DNA of 64,000 nucleotides from NCBI RefSeq assembly GCF_030815415.1, contig NZ_JAUSWW010000001.1, forward strand, positions 6,758,001 to 6,822,000. The letters run 5' to 3'. Below the pieces are notes generated by a model. The model made no database searches. It was not told the DNA's origin and worked only from the letters and a program-made list of their open reading frames with translations. This DNA comes from Streptomyces canus. Lineage in GTDB: Bacteria; Actinomycetota; Actinomycetes; Streptomycetales; Streptomycetaceae. Shown here one piece after another: positions 16,736-25,128 of the stretch. Positions within the stretch are counted from its first letter, which is position 1; each line of letters opens with the position of its first letter. The translations under genes and the position numbers were made by a program.

Positions 16736-17299
16736 GTAGCCCCCGCCGCAGGTGATCACCCGCAGCTCGGGCCGGTGCGCCGCGCCGTACACCTTCTCGT
16801 CGGGGAAGTCCTTCGCGTCGTACACCTCGACGGCGTCGACCGAGAAGACGGCCGCGGTGCCGTCGCGCCGGGCCACCTCGATGGTGCTGCCCTTCTTCAG
16901 GGCGCCGAGGCGGTAGAAGACGGCGGGACCGTCGGCGTTGTCGACATGTCCGGCGACGATCGCGGTGCCCGTCTCACCGGGGGTGGTGCCGGCCTCGTAC
17001 CAGCCGGCGAGGTTCTCCTTCTCGGCGGGCGGGACGTCGAGGCTGCCGGCCGGGTTGAGTCCGAGGCCCGTCAGGGGGGCGTTCACGCGGATCGACGGGA
17101 TGTGGATGCGGTCCGGCGGGGAGGGCGGCAGCGCGGGCGCGGAGCGCGCGTCGGCGCGGTCGGCGCGGGCCTCGGCGGCGGACGGCTGCGGCGGTGCGTG
17201 GGTCGAGGCGCCACTGCGCAGTAGCCAGGCGCCGCAGCACAGGGCGATGACGGTGACGGCCGCTATGACGAAGTTGCCGGCGCCGTGGTGTCCGCGCAT
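16673..17299 (-). CDS. Class F sortase
   Basis: The 208-residue membrane-anchored transpeptidase has one N-terminal TM segment (about residues 9-26), a proline/alanine-rich linker and the sortase beta-barrel. The catalytic His is in IVAGHVDN, the Cys is in VITCGGG (near residue 184), and a basic residue follows (YSRATGY). Class F sortases are typical of actinobacteria. Start 17299 is chosen because AAGGAGG lies 8 bp upstream. Longer in-frame starts lack a ribosome site. The secreted protein encoded just upstream is its likely substrate. The 3' end overlaps hxlR by 63 bp. Confidence 0.92.
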   Translation of the reverse strand: MRGHHGAGNFVIAAVTVIALCCGAWLLRSGASTHAPPQPSAAEARADRADARSAPALPPSPPDRIHIPSIRVNAPLTGLGLNPAGSLDVPPAEKENLAGWYEAGTTPGETGTAIVAGHVDNADGPAVFYRLGALKKGSTIEVARRDGTAAVFSVDAVEVYDAKDFPDEKVYGAAHRPELRVITCGGGYSRATGYQGNVVVFAHLTGSR

Positions 17300-17414
17300 G
17301 CCGAGCCTCCTTTTCGCTGGGCCTGCTCCTGTCCCCCTCCGGGCCGCGAGGGGCGTCGGACCCGGAGGGGGAGGGGACATGCGGTACCGGCGGACGGACA
17401 GCGGAGGGTGTCCG

Positions 17415-17936
17415 TCAGATCCCGTCGCCTCTCGCCCGGCGATGCAGGAGCCAGGTACCGCCCGCGGCGGCGACGGCGAGAGCCGCCACGCCGGCCGCGG
17501 TCTGCACGGGATCGGGGCCAAGCGCGCCACCGACCCCCGTCTTCACACTTCCTCGGGGGTACACCTGCTGACGGGTGGCGGTGAGTGTGACCACCAGGTC
17601 ACCCGTGACCCGCCGGCCGCCCTCCGCGCACGTCGCGACGATCTCGTACGTCCCCGGCTGCGCGCTCTCCGGCACCTGGAACTGTCCGATCGCGTCCTGC
17701 TCATGGGTGCTCGGCGCGAGCGTGAACGGGCCGGCGCCCACCGCACTCGCGTCGCCCGCCGCGGTGTCGCCGTCCTCGCACGCCGCCGTGTTCACGGTGA
17801 CCTGTTCACCGGGCACGACCGAGGACGGGTACACCTCCAGGCTCCCGGCATCCGCGGCGTGCGCCGGTGCGGCGACCAGTCCCGCGGCCGCGACGGCGAG
17901 CGCGGTGCCGGTCAGCATGCGGGCGGTACGGCGCAT
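17415..17936 (-). CDS. Secreted surface protein, likely partner of the class F sortase
   Basis: The 173-residue protein has a Sec signal (cleavage near AHA-A, about residue 27) and an Ig-like beta-rich domain with three cysteines. The C-terminal signature is PRGSVKTGVGG, followed by a hydrophobic segment and the basic tail HRRARGDGI. This mimics an LPxTG signal but lacks that motif. VKTGVGG may be the recognition site of the neighbouring class F sortase (inference from layout and neighbourhood). The gap to the sortase start is 115 bp, so they may share a transcript. Confidence 0.8.
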   Translation of the reverse strand: MRRTARMLTGTALAVAAAGLVAAPAHAADAGSLEVYPSSVVPGEQVTVNTAACEDGDTAAGDASAVGAGPFTLAPSTHEQDAIGQFQVPESAQPGTYEIVATCAEGGRRVTGDLVVTLTATRQQVYPRGSVKTGVGGALGPDPVQTAAGVAALAVAAAGGTWLLHRRARGDGI

Positions 17937-18175
17937 CGGTGCTCCCTCGAGCTCTTCGGTGTTCCCTGCCCTTCCGAGGTAAGTGGCAGCGGGCCGAGCG
18001 CGCTTCCTGAGCGTGCGTCAGAAATGGGGTGAATGGGTGTCAGATCGGTCTGCGGCCGGGCCGCGGTGGCGGTGTTTGGGCAGGTCACCGGCGTGGGACG
18101 GAGGTGTCGCGGAAGAGAACCCGAAGGGCGCAGAGCGAGGGTGCGACCGGGTGACCCGGTGTCGGCGGCCGGGGC

Positions 18176-18206
18176 TTGACCTCAAGCTTTGTTGAGGTAT
18201 CAGGCT
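18176..18206 (+). promoter_or_regulatory. SoxR-type promoter of the FMN reductase gene
   Basis: TTGACC (18176-18181) and CAGGCT (18201-18206) are separated by 19 bp. That long spacer carries CCTCAAGCTTTGTTGAGG (18180-18197), which differs at one position from the SoxR consensus CCTCAAG-N4-CTTGAGG. SoxR acts on overlong spacers of this kind. The predicted start site falls at the ATG (18214), and no ribosome binding site is present, so the transcript is probably leaderless. Confidence 0.75.
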
Positions 18207-18213
18207 GTTCCTC

Positions 18214-18798
18214 ATGCAGATCACAGACGCCCCTTTGAAGGTCACCCTCGTCGTCGGCAGCAACCGCCACGGCCGCTTCGGCCCCGTCGTCGCGGACTGG
18301 CTCCTCGACCTGATGCACGACCGGGAGGGCCTGCTCCCCGAGGTCGTGGACGTCGCGGAGACGGACCTCCCCATGTCCTTCGCCCGCACCCGGGAGGCGA
18401 CGGCCGCCCTCTCCGGGATCTCCCCGAAACTGGCCGCCGCGGACGCCTTCGTCGTCCTCACCCCCGAGTACAACCACTCCTACCCCGCCGGCCTCAAGAA
18501 CCTCATCGACTGGCACTACACCGAGTGGCAGACCAAGCCCGTCGCGCTCGTCTCGTACGGCGGCATGTCCGGCGGCCTGCGCGCGGTGGAACACCTCCGG
18601 CAGGTCTTCGCGGAACTGCACGCGGTGACGGTCCGGGACACGGTGTCCTTCCACAACGCGGGGGCGTCGTTCGACGACGAGGGGAGGCTGAAGGACCCGG
18701 CGGGACCGGGGGCGGCGGCGAAGACGATGCTGGACCAGCTGGTGTGGTGGGGGAGGGGGTTGAGGGAGGCGAGGGAGCTGAGGCCGTACGGGGCGTAG
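18214..18798 (+). CDS. NADPH-dependent FMN reductase family protein
   Basis: The 194-residue flavodoxin-like protein has the FMN phosphate-binding GSNRHGRFGP (residues 11-20) and the PEYNHSYPAGLKNLIDW segment of the FMN_red family. It probably reduces quinones, azo compounds or flavin with NADPH. Its promoter carries a near-perfect SoxR box. From memory, the S. coelicolor SoxR regulon includes an FMN reductase gene (SCO2478) in this chromosomal context. Induction by redox-active metabolites such as actinorhodin-like quinones is therefore expected. Confidence 0.92.
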   Translation: MQITDAPLKVTLVVGSNRHGRFGPVVADWLLDLMHDREGLLPEVVDVAETDLPMSFARTREATAALSGISPKLAAADAFVVLTPEYNHSYPAGLKNLIDWHYTEWQTKPVALVSYGGMSGGLRAVEHLRQVFAELHAVTVRDTVSFHNAGASFDDEGRLKDPAGPGAAAKTMLDQLVWWGRGLREARELRPYGA

Positions 18799-18813
18799 CC
18801 CCGCCCCTTGCCC

Positions 18814-18857
18814 GGCGGTGCGGCGGCGGGCCTGGTCACGCCCGCCGCCGCACCGCC
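18814..18857. terminator. Strong bidirectional terminator hairpin
   Basis: A perfect 18-bp stem (GGCGGTGCGGCGGCGGGC and its complement) encloses an 8-nt loop between the convergent FMN reductase and protease genes. Confidence 0.85.
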
Positions 18858-18880
18858 GTCGCGTCACCGGCTGCCGCGCC

Positions 18881-20542
18881 TCAGCTCACGTTCACCGCAC
18901 TCCACGCCGCGGCCACCGCGTTGTACTCCGTGCTCCCGGCCCCGTACAGGTCCTTCGCCGCGTTCAGCGTCGCCGTACGCGCACCCGCGTAGTTCGTCGA
19001 GGACGTCATGTAGACCGTCAGCGCCCGGTACCAGATCGCGCCCACCTTGTCCCGGCCGATGCCCGACACCGAGGACCCGTTGCAGGTAGGGGAGTTGTAG
19101 CTGACGCCGTTCACCGTGCGGGCGCCGCTGCCCTCCGCCAGCAGGAACGCGAAGTGGTTCGCGACGCCGGACGAGTAGTGCACGTCCAGGTCCTTGACCG
19201 TCGAACTCCAGCAGTCCGCCGAGTTCCCGTCCTTCGACGGCTTGTCCATGTAGCGCAGCGCGTCCCGGCCGAAGCCGGAGCGGACGATCTTCTCGCCGAT
19301 CAGGTAGTCCCCGCCGTCCGTGGAGTTCTTCGCGTAGAACTCCACCAGCGTCCCGAAGATGTCCGACGTGGCCTCGTTCAGGCCGCCCGACTCACCCGAG
19401 TACGTCAGCGCCGCCGTCTTCGATGTCACCCCGTGCGACATCTCGTGGCCCGCCACGTCCAGCGACACGAGCGGACCGAGCTGCGTCCCGTCGCCGTCGC
19501 CGTACGTCATGCAGAAGCAACTGTCGTCCCAGAAGGCGTTGTTGTAGTTGTTGCCGTAGTGGACGCGGTTGAACGAGCCCTTGCCGTCGCCGGCGATACC
19601 GCTGCGCCCGTGGACGTTCTTGTAGTAGTCCCAGGTGACGTCGGTGCCGTACTGGGCGTCCACGGCCGCCGTCGCGCGGTCCGAAGCCGCCCCCGTTCCC
19701 CAGTGGTTGTCCGCGTCCGTGAAGAGCGTCGCCGGGGCGCGGCTGATGCAGATGCCCAGGATGCAGAGGTCCGTCTTGTTCGCCGCGTCGCCCGTGTACG
19801 TGTTTCCGCGCGTCGCGTCCTTGAGCTGGTACGCCGACCCTGACAGCGTCGTCTCCAGCGGCACCGTCCCGCCGTACAGCGACTTGCCGTCACCCGTCGC
19901 CGTCTCGATCGAGTCCCACGCGTCGATCTGCGCGCCCGTGCCCGCGTCGGTCAGTACCGTGCGCCCGACCGGGTTGCCGAGCGCGTCCTGGGCGACGACG
20001 TTCGTCTGCCAGGCCAGCTTCGGGGCGCCGTGCAGGGCGTCGACGACCAGCTGGGGCTTGGCCGTCAGCTTCCTGAGCGTCTCGCCGAGGTTGGCCGCGC
20101 GCAGTGCGTTCGCCGCGATGTCGGCGGCCTTCGGGGCGGCGAGGGCAGGGGTGACCGAGGGCAGGGTGATGGACCGGCGGGTGGCCCTGTCGGTGCCGCG
20201 GTACGTTCCGTTCGCGTGCAGGTGGACCACGAAGTCGCCGCCCAGTACCGGGATTCCGCGGTACGTACGGTCGTAGCGGACGTGCTGTCCGCCGTCCTTG
20301 TCGACCACCACGTCCCGGACCTTCGTGTCCTGCGCGGCGGTGAGGCCCAGCTTCGAGGCCTGCGCCACGAGCACGTCCGCCGCGTTGTCGATCGCGGCGG
20401 CCCGGGTCGGCCTGTCGGCCGCACCCGCGGTCGGGGAGAGCGCGGTGGCCAGGAGGGTCGCGGCGGTGGCGGCCATACCGACCGTGGCGAGACGGGACCC
20501 CAGGAGGGTGTGGACAGGGCGAACGGGACGTATCCGGCTCAT
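18881..20542 (-). CDS. Secreted M4 (thermolysin-like) neutral metalloprotease
   Basis: The 553-residue preproenzyme has an N-terminal signal peptide (to about residue 42, AGAAD), an FTP/PepSY-type propeptide and an M4 catalytic domain. Zinc ligands are HEMSH near residue 364 and the glutamate in GGLNEATSDIFG. The C-terminal half contains the typical ALTVYMTSSTNYAGAR. It degrades extracellular proteins for nutrition. It is one of the abundant secreted proteases of Streptomyces and ends at a shared strong terminator. No regulatory site is evident upstream. Confidence 0.94.
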   Translation of the reverse strand: MSRIRPVRPVHTLLGSRLATVGMAATAATLLATALSPTAGAADRPTRAAAIDNAADVLVAQASKLGLTAAQDTKVRDVVVDKDGGQHVRYDRTYRGIPVLGGDFVVHLHANGTYRGTDRATRRSITLPSVTPALAAPKAADIAANALRAANLGETLRKLTAKPQLVVDALHGAPKLAWQTNVVAQDALGNPVGRTVLTDAGTGAQIDAWDSIETATGDGKSLYGGTVPLETTLSGSAYQLKDATRGNTYTGDAANKTDLCILGICISRAPATLFTDADNHWGTGAASDRATAAVDAQYGTDVTWDYYKNVHGRSGIAGDGKGSFNRVHYGNNYNNAFWDDSCFCMTYGDGDGTQLGPLVSLDVAGHEMSHGVTSKTAALTYSGESGGLNEATSDIFGTLVEFYAKNSTDGGDYLIGEKIVRSGFGRDALRYMDKPSKDGNSADCWSSTVKDLDVHYSSGVANHFAFLLAEGSGARTVNGVSYNSPTCNGSSVSGIGRDKVGAIWYRALTVYMTSSTNYAGARTATLNAAKDLYGAGSTEYNAVAAAWSAVNVS

Positions 20543-20689
20543 CTGTCTCCTTGAAAAGGCGCGTTGGGGCGCGTGGGGGAAAGGAGGAGGCGCGAGTGCT
20601 GCCTGAGATTTAAGGGGTCATGACATGTGGTGTCCATAGGGCGTCTGTGCACGTCCGGCACCCGTGTGTGAGGAGAGAGAATCGTTTCT

Positions 20690-21103
20690 GTGAGACTCCC
20701 GTTCTTCGTCTACGGCACCCTTCGGCCCGGAGAGGTCAACCACGACCTCTTCCTCCGCGGCCGCACCGGCTCACAGGAGCCGGGGCGGCTCGACGGCGTG
20801 GTGCTGTACGACGGTCCCGGCTATCCGTACGCCGTCGAGGAGCCCGCGGGCGCCGTCCGCGGGGAGCTCGTCACCGCCCTCCCCGAGGCGTACGACGACC
20901 TCCTGGTCGCCCTCGACCGGCTCGAGGAGTACGCCCCCGGCGATCCCCGCAATCTCTACGAGCGGATCGAGGGCGACGTCGTACGGGACGCCGACGGCGT
21001 GTCCGTGCGGGCGTGGGTGTACGTCGCCGCCCCCGCCGTGGCCGCCGAACTGCGTGCGCGCGGCAAGCTCATCGACAGCGGCGACTGGCTGGTCCGCGGC
21101 TGA
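20690..21103 (+). CDS. Gamma-glutamylcyclotransferase-fold (AIG2-like) protein
   Basis: The 137-residue GGCT/AIG2-like protein has the substrate-pocket signature VYGTLRPGEVNH (residues 7-18) and the catalytic-type acidic segment DRLEEYAPGDP. Family members cyclise gamma-glutamyl amines or remove gamma-glutamyl groups, and many have no known substrate. The GTG at 20690 is accepted because AGGAGAG lies upstream, though 12 bp away. It converges on the nitrate reductase gene, with 78 bp between them. Confidence 0.85.
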   Translation: MRLPFFVYGTLRPGEVNHDLFLRGRTGSQEPGRLDGVVLYDGPGYPYAVEEPAGAVRGELVTALPEAYDDLLVALDRLEEYAPGDPRNLYERIEGDVVRDADGVSVRAWVYVAAPAVAAELRARGKLIDSGDWLVRG

Positions 21104-21181
21104 GGAAGCACCCCGGTGCCGATGCCGTCGAGCACCTGAGCCGCACCGGCATCGACGCCGGCCGGACGGGACGGCCGGCTC

Positions 21182-23266
21182 CTACGGCTTCACCGTCTCC
21201 AGCCGTACCGCGCACGCCTTGAACTCCGGCATCCGCGAGGTCGGGTCGAGCGCCGGGTTGGTGAGGGTGTTCGCGCGGCCCTCGCCCGGCCAGTGGAAGG
21301 GCATGAAGACGGTGTCGGGGCGGATGCCGGTGGTGATGCGGGCCGGTGCCACGGCCCGGCCCCGCCGCGACACGACCGCCACCGGGTCACCCTCGGCCGC
21401 GCCCAGCCGGGCCGCGAGCCGCGGGTGCAGCTCCACGAACGGGCCCGGTGCGGCGGCGTTCAGCTCGTCCACCCGCCGGGTCTGGGCGCCGGACTGGTAC
21501 TGGGCGACGACCCGGCCGGTCGTCAGCAGCACCGGGTACTCCTCGTCCGGCTCCTCGGCGGAGGGCCGGTGCGAGACCGGGACGAAGCGCGCGCGGCCGT
21601 CCGGCGTGGCGAAGCGGTCGAGGAAGAGACGGGGCGTCCCGGGATGTCCCGCTTCCGCATCGGCCGCGGGACACGGCCAGAACACCCCGTTCTCCTCGGC
21701 CAGTCGCCGGTAGGTGATTCCCGAGTAGTCCGCGGGCCCGCCCGCGCTCGCCCGCCGCAGCTCCTCGAAGACCTCCTCGGGGTCGGTCGGGAAGCCCTTC
21801 TCCACACCGAGCCGGTCGGCGAGTTCGTGCATGACCTCCAGGTCACTGCGCACGCCCTCGGGCGGGGTGATCGCCTGGCGGCGCAGCAGCACCCGGCCTT
21901 CCAGGTTGGTCGTCGTGCCCGTCTCCTCCGCCCACTGCGTGACCGGCAGGACGACGTCGGCGAGCTCCGCCGTCTCCGACAGCACGACGTCACAGACGAC
22001 AAGGAAATCAAGGGACTTGATGCGCTCCTCGATGTGCGCGGCACGCGGCGCCGACACCACCGGGTTGGAGCCCATCAGCAGCAGCGACCTGATGTCGACA
22101 CCCAGGGCGTCCAGCAACTCGTAGGCGCTGCGTCCGGGGCCGGGCAGCGAGTCGGGCTCGACACCCCACACCTCGGCCACATGCCGCCGCGCCGCCGGGT
22201 CGTCCAGTTTGCGGTAGCCGGGCAACTGGTCGGCCTTCTGGCCGTGTTCGCGCCCGCCCTGTCCGTTGCCCTGCCCGGTCAGACAGCCGTACCCGGAGAA
22301 CGGCTTCCCCGCCCGGCCCGTCGCCAGACACAGGTTGATCCAGGCGCCCACGGTGTCCGTGCCCTTGGACTGCTGCTCGGGGCCGCGCGCGGTCAGCACC
22401 ATCGCGGCCTCCGGCTCGCAGAACATCCGTACGGTCTCGCGGAGTTGGGGCACCGGAACGCCGGTGATCCGCTCCACGTACTCCGGCCAGTGGGCCATCG
22501 CCGCGGCGCGGGCCTCCTCCCAGCCGGCCGTGCGCTCGTCGACGTACGCCTCGTCGACCCGCCCCTCGGCGACGACCAGGTGCAGCAGGCCCAGCGCCAG
22601 CGCGAGGTCGGTGCCCGGGCGGGGCATCAGATGCAGGTCCGCCTGCTCGGCGGTCTTGGTGCGGCGCGGGTCGATGACGATGAGCGTGCCGCCGTTCTCG
22701 CGCAGCTCGTTGAAGAAGCGCAGCGACGGCGGCATGGTCTCGGCGAGGTTGGAGCCGACGAGGATCACACAGCCCGTCTTCGGGATGTCCTCCAGCGGGA
22801 ACGGCAGCCCGCGGTCCAGGCCGAACGCCTTGATTCCGCCGGCCGCCGCGGAGGACATGCAGAAGCGGCCGTTGTAGTCGATCTGCGAGGTGCCGAGGAC
22901 GACCCGGGCGAACTTGCCCAGCGTGTACGCCTTCTCGTTCGTCAGGCCGCCCCCGCCGAACACCCCGCACGCGTCCGGACCATGCTCCGCCCGCGTACGC
23001 CGCAGTTCCCCGGCGATCCGGTCCAGCGCCTCTTCCCAGGTGGCGGGCACCAGCTTGCCCTCGGAGCGCACCAACGGGGAGGTCAGGCGCACCCGGGAGG
23101 AGAGCACCTGGTGAGCCGTGCGGCCCTTGCCGCACAGCGCACCCCGGTTCACCGGAAAGTCCGCGCGCTCGGTGACCTCCACGCCCCCGTCCGGGACGGG
23201 CGTGAGATTCATCCCGCACTGCAGGGCGCAGTAGGGGCAGTGGGTGGGCGTCGCGGAGTTCTGCAT
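21182..23266 (-). CDS. nasA: Assimilatory nitrate reductase catalytic subunit
   Basis: The 694-residue molybdopterin oxidoreductase (bis-MGD, cytoplasmic) reduces nitrate to nitrite. The N-terminal [4Fe-4S] motif is CPYCALQC, with the fourth Cys in RGALCGKGRTAHQ. The cofactor-binding segments INLCLATGRAGKPFSGYGCL and TGQGNGQGGREHGQKADQLP are characteristic. The C-terminal MoCo-binding domain is present. There is no Tat signal, which fits the assimilatory type. A GlnR-like double site ends 13 bp before the ATG. GAGGAG is only 2 nt from the start, so initiation may be unusual. Its product feeds NirBD 8 kb away. Confidence 0.94.
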   Translation of the reverse strand: MQNSATPTHCPYCALQCGMNLTPVPDGGVEVTERADFPVNRGALCGKGRTAHQVLSSRVRLTSPLVRSEGKLVPATWEEALDRIAGELRRTRAEHGPDACGVFGGGGLTNEKAYTLGKFARVVLGTSQIDYNGRFCMSSAAAGGIKAFGLDRGLPFPLEDIPKTGCVILVGSNLAETMPPSLRFFNELRENGGTLIVIDPRRTKTAEQADLHLMPRPGTDLALALGLLHLVVAEGRVDEAYVDERTAGWEEARAAAMAHWPEYVERITGVPVPQLRETVRMFCEPEAAMVLTARGPEQQSKGTDTVGAWINLCLATGRAGKPFSGYGCLTGQGNGQGGREHGQKADQLPGYRKLDDPAARRHVAEVWGVEPDSLPGPGRSAYELLDALGVDIRSLLLMGSNPVVSAPRAAHIEERIKSLDFLVVCDVVLSETAELADVVLPVTQWAEETGTTTNLEGRVLLRRQAITPPEGVRSDLEVMHELADRLGVEKGFPTDPEEVFEELRRASAGGPADYSGITYRRLAEENGVFWPCPAADAEAGHPGTPRLFLDRFATPDGRARFVPVSHRPSAEEPDEEYPVLLTTGRVVAQYQSGAQTRRVDELNAAAPGPFVELHPRLAARLGAAEGDPVAVVSRRGRAVAPARITTGIRPDTVFMPFHWPGEGRANTLTNPALDPTSRMPEFKACAVRLETVKP

Positions 23267-23580
23267 GCTCCTCAGCGTGCTTCCGCCGTGTTACGTGCAC
23301 GGGGGCTCCCTGTTACACGAGCGGGACGGCGACCTCCCCGCCGGACGCCGGGCGCGGTGAGGCCGCCCGGCCGGGCGCACAGGTGCCCACCAAGAGTCGC
23401 CACCGACGGTGACGAACGTTGCCTCTGCTGTGAAAGACGTCACATGTGGCTCGTTCCGTCTCGTCGTTGGCCGATGACGCGTTGTTGAGCGTTGAAAAAC
23501 CGGAGCTACAGTCGAGCGCGGATCCAGCTTGGCGCCAGGCAATCTCTCACGCGAAAAGCCAGCCAGGAGGTTTCCCCAGC
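23267..23580. other. Divergent nasA / adenylation-operon intergenic region
   Basis: The 314 bp have no gene. The left part holds the GlnR-like site of nasA. The right part holds a plausible promoter for the plus-strand operon: TTGAGC (23485-23490) and TACAGT (23507-23512) with a 16-bp spacer, then AGGAGG at 23565-23570. Confidence 0.5.
23279..23316 (-). promoter_or_regulatory. Candidate GlnR box of nasA
   Basis: The minus strand reads GTAAC-n6-CCCCC-n6-GTAAC-n6-GAAGC. The spacing matches the GlnR consensus gTnAC-n6-GaAAC-n6-GTnAC-n6-GAAAC exactly. Three of the four elements fit well. Nitrogen control of nasA by GlnR is known in Streptomyces. Confidence 0.65.
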
Positions 23581-25128
23581 ATGCCCCTGCGCCATCTAGC
23601 CCCCCGCGACCAGCACCTCTTCCACCGGTACGGCTTCGGCCCGGCCGTCCCCGTCCCGGATCCGCTGATCCACCACGCCGTCGAACGGCAGGCGGCCGCC
23701 GCCCCGCACGCCGTCGCCGCCGAACACCTCGGCGCCCGGATCACCTACGGCGAGCTCGACCGCTACGCCGACGCCCTCGCCGCCCGTCTGATCCGCCGGG
23801 GTGTGCGCCCCGGCGACCACGTCGGCCTCTTCGTCCGCCGCTCCGTGCCGATGCTCGTCGGCATCCTCGGCATCCTGAAGGCGGGCGCCGCCTACGTCCC
23901 CCAGGACATCGGCCTCGCCCCCGCCTCCCAGCTCGCCCACGTGATCCGCGCCGCCCGCACCCGCGTCGTGATCACCGTCGCCGAGCACGCCCACCGTGTC
24001 CCGCTGCCACCGGGCCACCATCTGATCGCCCTCGACGAGCCGCTGCCGTACGTCCCGGGCCCCCGCACCGCCGCCCCCGGACCGGCACCGGACGTCCGGG
24101 TGCACCCCGACGACGGCTGCTACGTCCTGTTCACCTCCGGCACCACCGGCCGCCCCAACGGGGTCAAGGTCACCCACCGCAATGTCGCCAACATCCTCCT
24201 CACCGCCCCCGGCGACCTCGGCATCCGCCCCGGCGACCGGGTCGCCCAGCTCCTCAACATCGCCTTCGACATGGCCGCCTGGGAGATCCTCGGCTGTCTC
24301 GCCCACGGCGCCACCCTCGTCATCCGCGGCAAGGACATCGCGGCGGCGGCCCGCCGTGCGGACGTCGTCATCGCCACCCCGACGGTCCTGTCCGGCGTCG
24401 ACCCGGCGACCTGCCCGCGTGTGCGCACGGTTGCGGTGGCGGGGGAGCCCTGCCCGCGCCCGCTCGCCGACCGCTGGGCCCGACAGGCGACGTTCTACAA
24501 CTGCTGCGGTCCGACGGAGACGACCATCGTCAACACGATGCGCCGCCACGAGGTGTCGTCTCGGACCCTCACCATCGGCCGCCCCACCCCCAACAACACG
24601 GTCTACGTCCTCGATCCGGACCTGCGTCCGCTCCCCATCGGCGAGGTCGGCGAGATGTGGGCGGGCGGCGCCTGCGTCTCGGCGGGCTACCTGGACAACG
24701 ACCGGCTCAACGCCGAGCGCTACGCCCCCGACCCCTTCCTGGGCGCCGGCCACCGCATGTTCCGCACCCGGGACCTCGGCCGCTGGACGCCCGACGGCGA
24801 ACTGGAGCACCTCGGCCGCACCGACGACCAGGTCAAGGTGCGCGGCTTCCGCGTCGAACTCGACTCCGTCTCCTCGGTGCTGGAGTCGGTCGAGGGCTGC
24901 CGGCGTGCGGTGACCCTGAAGCGGGACGCCCGCACCCTGGTCTCCTTCGTCACCCCGGCCGACGTCGACCCCGACACGGCCCGGCGCGCGGTGGCGGACG
25001 CGCTGCCGTACTACTGCGTGCCCGAGAGTGTCATGGCCCTGACATACCTGCCCGAGACGGACCGCGGCAAGATCGACAAAGCGGCGCTGCTGCGGCTGGC
25101 CGAGGAGCGCACGGCGGTGTCCCGATGA
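23581..25128 (+). CDS. Stand-alone adenylate-forming enzyme (NRPS A-domain-like)
   Basis: The 515-residue AMP-binding protein has A3 (LFTSGTTGRPNGVKVTH, near 182; the usual Lys after Pro is Asn), A5 (NCCGPTETTI, near 306), A7 (RTRDLGRW), A8 (GRTDDQVKVRGFRVEL) and A10 with the catalytic Lys (DRGKIDKAAL, near 496). No carrier, condensation or reductase domain is attached. It activates a carboxylic or amino acid as the acyl-AMP. The start at 23581 has AGGAGG 10 bp upstream. It overlaps the next gene by 4 bp (ATGA), so product handling by the membrane flavoprotein is likely. Substrate unknown. Confidence 0.88.
   Translation: MPLRHLAPRDQHLFHRYGFGPAVPVPDPLIHHAVERQAAAAPHAVAAEHLGARITYGELDRYADALAARLIRRGVRPGDHVGLFVRRSVPMLVGILGILKAGAAYVPQDIGLAPASQLAHVIRAARTRVVITVAEHAHRVPLPPGHHLIALDEPLPYVPGPRTAAPGPAPDVRVHPDDGCYVLFTSGTTGRPNGVKVTHRNVANILLTAPGDLGIRPGDRVAQLLNIAFDMAAWEILGCLAHGATLVIRGKDIAAAARRADVVIATPTVLSGVDPATCPRVRTVAVAGEPCPRPLADRWARQATFYNCCGPTETTIVNTMRRHEVSSRTLTIGRPTPNNTVYVLDPDLRPLPIGEVGEMWAGGACVSAGYLDNDRLNAERYAPDPFLGAGHRMFRTRDLGRWTPDGELEHLGRTDDQVKVRGFRVELDSVSSVLESVEGCRRAVTLKRDARTLVSFVTPADVDPDTARRAVADALPYYCVPESVMALTYLPETDRGKIDKAALLRLAEERTAVSR

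Noticed and set aside
21293..23488. 731-codon open frame antisense to nasA
   Set aside because: It lacks domain motifs and follows the third-position GC bias of nasA, which is the real gene.
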